A stretch of 64,000 bases of DNA from Helopsaltes ochotensis (Eukaryota; Chordata; Aves; Passeriformes; Locustellidae). The stretch covers positions 2,306,247-2,370,246 of the forward strand of contig VXBM01000001.1 of the NCBI GenBank assembly GCA_013400155.1, written 5' to 3'. The notes under the pieces are model-generated. The model ran no database searches. It was not told the DNA's origin and was given only the letters and a program-made list of their open reading frames with translations. Position 1 is the stretch's first letter. Each line of letters starts with the position of its first letter. Of this stretch, positions 24,201-36,200 are shown one piece after another. Position numbers and translations under genes: made by a program.

Positions 24201-27200
24201 AGGACCAGCAATATATGCAAACAGTCTGGAACAGATCAGGCAGCCAGGACGGCTGCATGAAAGAGCGTTCTTGCAAGAGACTACACACATTTACATAATC
24301 CAGGCCACACCTTCACAATACTGTTGGTACATTTAAAAGCTAATTAGTGTTAACTGGAATTAACTCACAATTTAACAATTAACACGATTAATACACCTTG
24401 GTGGCCACTACTAGCTTTGCTTTTTGTATCTGGATTTTTATTTCCACAAGTATACTGAACACACCAGGGACCCTGCTGCTCAACCAGCAGCAGCAGGCCC
24501 ATTGCAGTGCTTAGCTTTAGCTTGCACTTGCTTTAGAAAAGAAGCTTCCGTTGGCTGTTTGATTTTTACCACTGTTCTGCAAGCAAGGCACTGCAGCATT
24601 CACCAAGTAACATAAATGACAGCTCTGAAGAGAAAAAAAGCCAAGAGGTATCTGGAGTAGAGATCAATGACCTGCCTAGTTTTCTGACAAGAGGAGCAGC
24701 GCAAATACTCTTCCTTTGTGGACAGCAATCTACCTCCTGTTCAAATAACAGTCTCAGATCAGTACAGACAAGTATGTTGTGCTAGTCAGAGAGTCCCAAA
24801 GTGTGCCAAGTTTGACATTTATTCGAGTTTACGAATATAGGTTAAATACAAACTACCCTAAGTACGGCAAATTTCAGAAACAATCCAAACACCAGAATCC
24901 AAAATTGGTTTACTCCCACATTTTAGATTTCTCACACAAGATATCCTTCCCAAAGAGATTTAGTCAATAACTTGGAAGACAGTATCTGTCTGTCCTTTGA
25001 GACTACTACTTAACTAGCACTTCCAGTTATTACAGTAAAGAGCTGTGTGAATGAAGAGCTGTATAAATGAAAAACATAGTTAATGCCTTATTCGCTGCGC
25101 AAATGTGACTTCAGTTCATGCCTGCTGTACATCTAATCTATCTGAGCTGCCTCACAGACAAAACCTTTCCATTTTAATTAATTAATGACGACGCGCTGTG
25201 AACATCTGGCGCTGTCCATCCAATAGCAGTAGAAACTTGTGCTGAGGATTCTCCCATCTGTACACAATGGGGAAGAAGACAATAGAAGTCATTAGTAATC
25301 CATAGTACTGTACAGCCACACCAATTTAAGGGACTGAATGCTAGCTGGACTTGGGAGGAGAGGTGAAGAAAGTGAACATCCAGTGGACCATTGAGCACAC
25401 CACTGTGAAAACTTAACTTGTTTGGATTTGTAATGTACTTGACTTTATATAATGAGGTATTTTATCAAAAAACCTTTACTCTGTACTTGTACTAATGATA
25501 AAACACAAGCTGAAGACAAAAATGGCCCCTCTCACAGAAGCACTGTTAGCGTAAGAGTTTAAACTGTACATGTAAAAAACCCTGAATTTTTCAACTATCT
25601 AATACCAGTGTGAGTATTGGAACAGAACAGTGCCAAAGTTAACAGAGTTCGTGTTTATGGAGTTGGCTTCTACTGTGAACTATTCAAAATATTTGATGCA
25701 TTTAGAGACTTGAACCCAACTTTACAGGGATACTGAAAACAATTTCAGCTGAATTTAGTACATAGCCTGATAATTTTGAAATACAGTCTGCGTTATTCTG
25801 AAATGCATTGGCCCCTCGATGTTTTCAAAGACTACAAGAACCACTGTTCCCTTTATAGAGCTTTGGCCTAGAGTTATAAGCAGATTAAGTTATCAAGAAG
25901 AGAGCATTCTGTCTAGCTAAAGGTCAACATACAGCAAGGATAGTAAAGTTGGAGGAGTTGTGTTACACTTAATGCACAAACTAAAGCTTTTGAAACACCA
26001 TGAGGCTGTTAGAAAAATGTTAACATACTACAATGCTGCTGAGTTTTCCTCCCCCACTTGTTTTCTTCTCTGTGCTTTGTAGAAGGCAGTCCTAAAAGCT
26101 CTCTTCTTTATCAACTGTAAGTTTAGAATCAGATATTTAAGAAGCACAAAACACAGGAATTTGTTGGGCACAGAGCAAGTTGATGATTTAACAGGTCTTC
26201 TCTGTCCCTGCTTAAACCTGTCAGTATTTAAGAATATAATTTAAAGACAATCCAAACACTAGGATTAGACCAAGGTTGTGTAATGGTTAGCCACTGTGAG
26301 GTTTGTGACAGCTACAGAAAGTGTGACTTGAGACCATCAGCTTTGCTGTCTGCTGTGTATGTCAAGCAACTCCACAGCATTACAGTTGGATTGAAACCTG
26401 AAAGTGAAATGAAGTCACTAGAATTACCCAGGCCATGCTGGTGCTATCTGCCAACTTAGGATCTCCCAAAAATCTTTCAGGAAAAAAACCAACAAAACAA
26501 AACAAAGAAGAAAGCACCACACATTAAAAAACAAACCAAATAAACAACTGTTTCAAGATCATTTTAAGTCTCAGACTAAATCTGTCCAGAGAGCTCCACA
26601 ATTTTCATCCATTACCAAAAACTAAAATATTTTAAAAAAACCCTTTAAGAATCAGCAATTTGGGAAGTGTTTAAAGGAAATTATTTTGCACCAGAATAGC
26701 CTTATGCTAAAGCTCGCATGCGCACAGGGGCTGGGAGGATCACCTTCCTCATGGCCAGGCCCATTGAAAGGTCTGTTGAAGACAGCAATAATGTTATCAA
26801 GACAGAGCAAACAGCAGATGGCTGATGTGATCACATTTCGTAGTGTCATTTCCAATCATACAGAGGGGCATCCAAGGAGTTACATGGCACAGTCCAGTGT
26901 GCATTCAGTCAAGAGTTAAGTTAAAGTCAACACTTACGTGTCAGATGAGATTCAAGTTTCATTAGCCCAAGAAGAAAATCAAGGTCTCCAATCTTAAGCA
27001 TCCAGCAGACTTCACTTTTAATAGCAAAGCAAATTCACTGCAAGCATTGCTTCAAATAGCAAGACAGGGAAACCTTTTAAACAGGGTCAAACCAGATCCC
27101 CTGTCCAAGAAAACATATTCACCTAATACTTCAGTTTTCCCCGTGGGCTAATTAAAAACAGACAGTAAAAATATGCTATCTGGGATTATAATGGCTCCCA

Positions 27201-30200
27201 ATGCACCTACCTAACCACTGTACAAAAGATTTCACCATTGACATAATACTCTTGATATCCCAGACGTAGGAGTACATGTCATAAAGGATTGTCCTGTTGG
27301 CACAATTGGAGAGGCGAGTGAACATGCCCATCACCAAGCTGCACATCTCTTCAAACTTGGCTGCCCGGTTACGCCATTCTTCTATCTATGAAAAAAATCC
27401 ACAAGATCAAACACAGGCTCCTAGAGAAGAGAGGCACTCTGAATATGGAGGAAGACTACACAATTCATTACTCCATTTTACCAGAATGGAGTACTACACC
27501 ATACATTACTCACAGATATTCTCTATGGCTGTTAGAAAGGAGGCCAGTATAGGGAACACTGGTCAAAAAGAGATATCAGACTGCCTTCATAGCTACGTGG
27601 TGTTATAGGGCTTAAAGCAGTAGATTTCCACTGGAGGAATGAAAATCACTGGGACCTGTGGCTCATTATACACAACCCTTCAGGTCCTACCATGTAAAAC
27701 ACCAGTCTCTTATTACAGACAATAGATAAAATTGCTTGGGATTTTGACATAAAAGGAGAGATATAATATTTGTACTCACTTTTTCAGCATCCTTTCCTTT
27801 GCAATTAACACTGACAACACTGCTGTTTGCTCTGAGCCACTGGAATTCCCTCAGCATCTGTGCACCTTTGGGTCCATGTTCATAAGGAAGGTAAAACAAG
27901 TCAGCAAGAAGCTGTAAGTCCTCTAAAGTCACTGGTTCTACTGTGTAAAGAGGCTTTTCATTTGGCCCAGGCACAAAATGTTCTTTGTTAATTTGCTCAT
28001 CAGTCTGCATAGGTGCGATGTCACTACCAGAGTCTTCCTGCATAGACATCTCTGGAGACTTTGACTCAACTATACTCTCCTTATCCGTATCCATTGGCTT
28101 CAGCTCCTCCGCCATCTTGGCTTCAGCAATATCTGTCAGTATCTGGTTTGCATTCTTGTCGGCATCATCTTGTTTTTCCACCACCATGTCCATTGGCTCC
28201 TCATCAGATTGCTTCTTCTCCTCCTCCTTGGCCAGGGCCGGTGACTCACTGCTCAGCGCCGCGCCCTGGCTCATGATGGGCTCCTGGTACACCGTGGTAA
28301 CCACTGTTGCTGCATTTAAAGAGGATGGTGCCACCAGTGGCCCTACATCCCCTACAGAGGTTTTAGCACCACTGTGGGCCACTTGCCTACCTGAGAAGAA
28401 GATGAAACAAGTTTAGTTTTTGGTATCTACCAACTAACATTCAAATCAGCAACTCCTGCAAATGATGGATGCTTTTGTTACCACGGCATCCTATCAGCAC
28501 AGCTTCCTTTTGGTACTTTGCCTGTTCACTTTTGTCAATGTAATTCTAACTATGACCTTTGAGTTTTGCAAGTTTCCTTTTCAAGCAACTGCTAAACAAA
28601 GATAGGGTGAAGAAAAAGTTAGGAAAATTATTTAAGATTTATGTGCTGCCAGCAGCATTTTTAACTGTTGTCAGAATAAAAAGCTCTCAAAGTAACTTTT
28701 TTCCCTCTGCATCAACTGACTTGGTGAAGTTGTATTTGAATATAAAGAACAGTTCAAATAAAAGCCTAATATGATAAGCTGATGGTTAAATATTTCAAAT
28801 TCAAAACTGTCTTTAACCTGGGGAAAGTCGAGACATTCCAAACCTTATCAGATACAATCTTGGACAACTTGCTCTAACTCTCCCTGACCAAGGTTGTTAG
28901 GCTCAAGATAGGTCTCAAGAAGTCCCTTCCAACTTAAAGTATACTGTGAAAATGGAGGAAGACTGACACCTTAATTACTACTCCTCATCCAGTGCTTCTG
29001 CTGCAGCTGAGCTGTAGAAGGATACAAAACCCTACAGCAGTTCAAAAGCATAAATGCACCAGAGCAGTTAGGAGAACAGGCTCCTCCATTCCATCATCAG
29101 TTACCACAGAAAGATGCTCTGATCACCTGAAACCCACACTAGAGAAAAACAGATTTTCCCTCATATCCCAAGCTCCCACCAGTACAAAAAAGGTGTACAG
29201 TGCTGAAAGAAACTCCGCTGGTTTATGCAGACAAACTCAGGGAAGTAAAACTATCTTAAAACAACTGGAAAAACACGAAGTCTTCAGGACCAGAACTAGT
29301 TTTTACAACAATCTAACATTAACTTGAAAAAAACCAAAAAACACTGTACTTCCTATTCTCTCAAGTTTCCACCGAAGTCTAGTAAGAACTGGGACTAGCA
29401 AGATCCAGACCCTTTCCTGCCTTCTATCAGAAGTGCCAAAGGATAATATATCAAGACTGCTTCTGTTGATCAGAGCATTATGAGCACACTGCAGAACATC
29501 AAGCTTTCTTACTTTTTAATTAAGGTTCCCCAATTACTAAGGCAGAAAATATTTCCAGCTAAAGTGTATGAATTGCCAGCATCTGTAAAGCATGTTTAAT
29601 CTAAACACAAATACTGAACATCTAACACCATTTTTCTACCAGCCCCAGAATGATACCAAATCATACTCACTGCTGTATTGCTGAGGTACTCCAAATTCCT
29701 GTAACCATTCCGTTAAGGCCAACTTTAGGGCCATTTGTGGGCTGTAGAGAACATCTGTTTCAATATCTTCATCACTCCCCTCATTTTCCAACTTAATCTG
29801 GATCGAAACCGTGCTGTCTTCAGTATCAGCTACAGAGATTTTAAAACAAATCTTAAAAAGCTATCATGATAGTTTAATTTGAAATGGCAAAAACAGACAA
29901 GGCATTCAGTAACTCAGGGGCTTACCTCACAAAAGGACAATTTACTAGATTCTAATTAGAAAAAAGGAAAAATATGGTCACCAATGTCAACACAGAAACC
30001 AGACACCCTGGCATTCAAGGTGTCTTCTGATCCGAACTGCTTCTATTCCAATGAAATCATCCATGGACACATTTCAAATTTGGGCATTAAACTTGCCTTC
30101 TAAAAGTGTTAATTACATAACACAGAAGCCTCTCAAGACTAAGAAATTCTTTGATACCATGTGCTACAGATATGCTCCAGGAAGTCAACAAAGCAAGATC

Positions 30201-33200
30201 ATTATTTTTCAGGCAACTGCCATTTACTTATGGAATAGAAAGGCTAGGTGATCGTAAGAAGAAAAGGTTGGTGAGGAAGAGATAAAAATCATTAAAAATT
30301 AAACTGAGAATTGGTATGATTTATATGGTTAAGGATAGATCCAGCAAACAGCTGTGCATACTTACTCATCACCACATCTTTTCTCACTCCGTTCATGTTA
30401 GACTTGTACCAGGTTGCAAGTGTGTGAATGGCAACATAATTGGCCTCAAATTCACAGTTTGGATTGGTCAGAACACCCTTCAGTCGAGGGATGAGTTCAG
30501 TTGACCGACCCTTGTAAGGCCCAAGAAAAAGCCTCTTTTGATCATAATCATTAGCATGAATGTTATCCCAGATAACTGGTGCTCTCCTGATGATCTTAGA
30601 AACTTCTTCAATGGATTCTACTGGAATGTCTTTGGATACAACTTTCGGACCTAAGCAGGAAATAGGATAATCAGAGGGCTTTGCATGTACTTGAACACTC
30701 AACTCCCAACTGGCTGGAGAGTTTATTTTACTAAATACTTACGAGAAAACACTTAACACCAACAAAATAAAAGAAATTAGCTCTCAATCTTTACCTGTCC
30801 ATAACACTTCAATCCCAGGGAGCAGTTTTTCTCCTACAGTCCGTAAATACGGTGACTGGGCAACATTTGGATAACAGAAAGTTCCACAGTACTCTGCACA
30901 AGAAAAGAGAATGTCACTGTTTTTAGAAGGATGCACACGTATGACAACATAATTGTCCCACAAACACATTGAGAGAATACCACCCTTGGAAATGGAAAAC
31001 ATTTATAAAATTAATCAAGTAAGGTCCAAAAGTCTAAAGTATAAATAAAAAGGACACTATGAATGACACTTAGAATAAGTATCAGAAACAAATGGTAGAG
31101 AATTATTTTAAATTGCTCAAACGTCAAAATTAGGAAAAAATTAATCAAGTCCATAAATACAAGGCCATGTTACAGCAGATAGTATCCAAGAGAAGGAGAA
31201 AACCCCAAGACTCATTATGAAGTGCAAATACCTAACAATTTTAACACTGGAACATAAGTCTCTGAAGTTAAGGTCTGCAACAGAAACACAATACTACAGC
31301 GTAAGAGACTAAACTAAAAACATATTTTGATAAAAATATCAACTCAGTGAATAGTGAAGTGCACAACCTTATTAAAAATAGGAACCAGTGGCAACTGTAA
31401 GCACAGACTACCTCTACTTTAAAAAACACTAAAAAACTAACAACCTGCTAATTCAAGAAGCAAAGATTTCAGTTCAAGTTAGGAAAAAATAAATTCTCCT
31501 TTAGCCTAATTCTCAGTTCAAACTTCTTGAACTGTCCTATCACGCTGCCTTATTTGCTTGGCATTGAGCCTTTCAGAGATTTTTAAATTTGGAAAAATCT
31601 TCGCATACATCTGAAAAATCAAACTTTTCTTTGTAAGTAAATTTCTTCAATCAACCCCAAAATACTCCTTAAGGCAGTTATTAAATGTTAAACCAGCTTT
31701 TCAAACAGTAAGGTAACAGTCCCCCTCCTTTAAGGCTGAAGGAAAATATTCTGCTCATTTTACCTGTAGGACAGAAAAGGAATGTGTCTGGTTCTCCTAG
31801 ATACTGATAAATTTCATTTGTGATTGAGACTTGAGCATGAGCAAAAGAACTGAAAACTTCTTTGTCTGCTGCACACATGTTGTGATCGATATCATCAAAC
31901 AGCAGTGCAAAAGATCTGCAGCCAAACTGAGAAACCTAATACAAGAGACAAGAGCAAAATGTTTAATTAGTTAAATTATTATTGCTTCTTTTAATCCAAC
32001 TGTAGGATTTTTAAATCTAATCTACCTTAGAGACAGCTATAAGAATGGGGATACAGTGGAGGCAAGACAGACTTTGGTTCCTGTTCACTATGAATGCCTG
32101 TCTCTGACCCATAGCTCTGCTTCTCTCAAAGATTAGACCTTTAAAGACCTGCAATCTGTTCCAGTTCTAACCATCCAAAGCTGATCTCACAGGAGGGACA
32201 GCTGGGGAAAAAAGCTAATTCTGTAACAGCTCTTGGACAAAGGACAGGAATCAGTCAGGAGAACAAAGAAGGATGTGCACGTCAAGTCTGCAAAGGCATT
32301 TATTGTGGGCTAATGTTCTTGCTTTTAGCAGTACGTCTTTGGCTTCAAGATGCCAAAATACCCTGAAGACAAAAGTAGCCTTCAGCATCCAATACAAGAT
32401 GAATTATTTTCTTAAATCAAAGTTATCACTGGCTAGCTCTGCAATGCAACTTGATTCGGAATACATTCATCGGAATCGTTCAGAGCCATCCGAACACCAG
32501 TGCTGAAAAGTTCAAGAAACTGGTGAAAAGCTGCAAGAGTGAGCAGGGAATCGGAGCTTCCAAACAGAGCAGCACTGGAGCTGTGCCAAGTTTGTGTCAT
32601 CCTTACCTGGTCCAGCTTGCGTTTCAATGTGGATACCTCTTTAGGATTGGAGAAAGTGATGTCAAGTCCAGGTGAGATTGCATAGATAAATTCTATTTCA
32701 TGCTCTCGTGCCGCTGATATTAGAGTCATTAGCTGCTCTGGAAATTAAATTAAAATATTTCAGAAGGACTTAACAATTTAAAAAAATTTCTCAGGCATCA
32801 TTTAAAGTATATTATAAAGTGCAAATACCTCTTTCTATCATAATTAGAAAAAATAATTGCTGGAATTTCTTGAAACTAACACAGCAAAGAACACCAAATT
32901 ATTTGGAAGATTTTTCAGCATAATATGCCAAAAGGAATACAACAACTGTCCTTGTATTCTCATTTTCCGTGTTAAAATTTTCATAAATATTTTAAAATTT
33001 TTCTTTATCTCAATGCTGTGAGACAAATATGGATATAGTCTGTTTCCACAGTACATATATCAACAGTTCTGGAACTATTATTACTCACTTCTTCCACACA
33101 TACTAACAATTTCTTGCAGTAATATCACCCCATGTGACACTGGTTCACATACTGCTCATATGACTGAAGCTTGGACACATGAAAAAGTGGGGTTTAACAT

Positions 33201-36200
33201 CACTCTGCAGAAGTAATTGCTTTAAGAAACAAACCTGCAATTGAATCTTTCATAGAATGAATAATTATTTTTAGCATATTTAACAATCTTTGCTGTTATT
33301 GGATATTACCTTGCAGTATGCTTTAGATTATTTTTTGGCATTGATTCAAAGAGGGCACCAAGAAGGATTATTTAATCTTAAGAGAGCATAATTCTTCCCC
33401 TCATCCAAGGAAAACTGTAATTGCCTCAGTCTAATAAAGCATCATAAATCCCATAAATGCCAGAGGTGGATAAAACTACTCACACTAGCACAAGCAGATC
33501 TTTTATGTTCTAAGTGGTCAAGAGCTGTTTTTCTAACAGGTGCTCTTTTCATTGAGACAAGGACTTAATGAATCACATAAAAGGACATGGTATTTGCTCA
33601 TCAATCTTTTTTTCCTTTTCTAAAGCAAATTATTTCTACTTCAAAGTATGGCCCAGACATTCAAGAGCCAGAGGAATAAGTCTAAACAACCTTTCCTGTG
33701 ACAAAAAATAAATCTTGTAAGACAAAGCCTTAAGAGCAGTTTCAGAAATCATCTGAAGTTATAGTTAAAAGAAGTAAATCCATGCTTGTTTCAAAGCTCC
33801 AATAAACACACCTGCAGGGTTATTAAAAAGAGGTTTTCAGTCACCTTTGGGAATGGCTACTGTGATTAAATACACACAAGTATACATAGCCATAACCAAT
33901 TAATTCAAAACTCTACTTATAGAAACACAGAGGAGAAATAAAGGCAATTACCCGCTTCCTCCACCGAGTACATTTCTCGCCAAAACATCCTGTGCTTGTA
34001 GTCATCCTTTGGAGCATACAGGTATGTATTCAGTCCCCACTTCTGAAGTCTAAAAACACAGGAAAAAAGCCTTCAAATAGCCTATAAATTCAGGAATTCT
34101 GTGTTTTACTTCATGTTATTCTTTCACTCAATCTAATATATTTTTCTTCACTGAACGTTGTGTTATACTATTAAGTCACGATAACTTTAAGCAGGAATTA
34201 TATTGGACAAGTTTGGTATATGCAAGATGAAAAGGTGAACACAAATCCGCAAGAATACAAATATTAGCCAGAAAGTTGCTCTAGGTTAGAACAATAATTC
34301 TTTCCAGATTTAAGTGGAAGTTTATGATTGCATTCCCATGGAATGTGCTGCAGTAAGAGGAAACATGACTTGCCTTCTAAAAAGTTCTTTCCTCTGCTCC
34401 ATCACCCAAGGTCTTCCATAAAATCCTACGGGCAACAAGATTAGAATTATCCAGTTAATTATGCCTGCTTTATGAAACTTTGTATTACAACCCACCATTT
34501 TCTACCTCTTTTGCTACATTTGTCAAAAACCTTCCCAAAGCAGAAAGGGGAAAAATAGTTAGAGAGAGGTAAGTGTACTAACCTAAACTGAACTAAATTT
34601 AAAGTGCAATTATAACTTGTTTTATTTCTTACGATCTAAGGTCTTATAATTTTGGCCGCTGGACCAATTAATCTTCAGAATACAAACTGTGTTCCTGAGC
34701 ATATGCCCTTGACAAGTCAAGTCAGCATTATTATAGCAGCAGTGTGAACAGTAATAACCTAATTAAACTATCACTCCAGACACCTACAACATAGATTTGG
34801 TTTTAAGTTGAACACTGAAGACACTTGAAAATATTTACCAGCTCAAAAATGCTTAACTGGTGGTATAAACTACAATTTATATACACAGAATATATAAACA
34901 CGTAATAGAGAAGATGATGTGTAATTAAAAAAATGTGCAAGTGAGCCAACAAAATGCTTAGGATTTGATTTCTCTTATTCTGTTTAACAGGCTCTTTGTC
35001 AAAATTAAGTTGCAAACTGATATCCTGCTTTACCATTTCCACATTTTACAAGCTAATACTATGTCTGTGAATAATCATATATAAAAGCATCTACCCAAGT
35101 GATTTTAGGAGGGAGTGTATTGAAAGTCATACAATTCCATGGAAATTGCAACTGCTTCTGGCTTAATCTAATCCTTCCATTCTAGAAACATAATACTTTA
35201 AAAAAAGCACTGTCAATGCCCTCTTAGTCGAGCCAACTCACTAAGACCTATGTACAAACAGTTCAACCACAAGTGGGCACTTCAAAACAAAGCTTCAGCC
35301 TGCAGCCCATGCAAAGACGAGAGACTTAAAATAACATGAAATTTAATAAGCTCTTATTTTCAAACAGCATGGCCACTCAGTGATGAATGATACCACTAAT
35401 ACACAAAGCTCACAAGTCCCCATAGAACACCAGTTCAAAAGGCAAACACTATCTTCATTTCCAAAGCCATTCACCCTTGTGCATCTGTAAATATGCAGTC
35501 TCACTGAGGTCACAACCACCCTTTTATCTTCCTGAACTCCAAACTGATGCAACTGAAGCCATATTTTATTTGTGGTATTTCACATGTTAAGTGTACAATG
35601 CACTTTTAAGAAGCTTAAAGCAAGAGGCTCAAGTTTGAAGAATTATTCTCTCCAAGAGTGATCTCAAACTGCCTGGCATCACAATGTGGCAAAACTGAGC
35701 AACTACTTATCCTCACAACGGCCCAGTGCAACAGGGAACAAGAGAGCTGAGAGGCCTGAAAAGCTCCCAGTTTACTTCATCCAGAAGGAATTTCTTATTT
35801 TCACAATAGTTTCCTAACTCTGACTGATGCTGCCCTGAGGAAGACCAGAAACTCACAAAAAAGTGAAATCCCGTGAAATCTAATGAATATCCCTATGCCT
35901 CTTAACTCGTTCACAACACTTTTGCTTTACTTATGATATTACCATTTCAGACCTACAAACCCTAAAGCACAGCATAGCCTAAGGAAAAAAAAAAAAAGAA
36001 AAGGAAATCAGTTACCAAAAACTAATTAAATAAGGCTGAACAGAACTGGCTAATCTGTACCAATACTTTTCCATCTGTCACCACATTTCTTAGGTTACTA
36101 CTGTCACTAGCTGATTACAATTCTTGGATCTTTCTGTCCAACTAAAAAAAACCGACCTAGTTTTGTATTACTCCCTCAGGACTCTGTGTCAGGTTGATAC

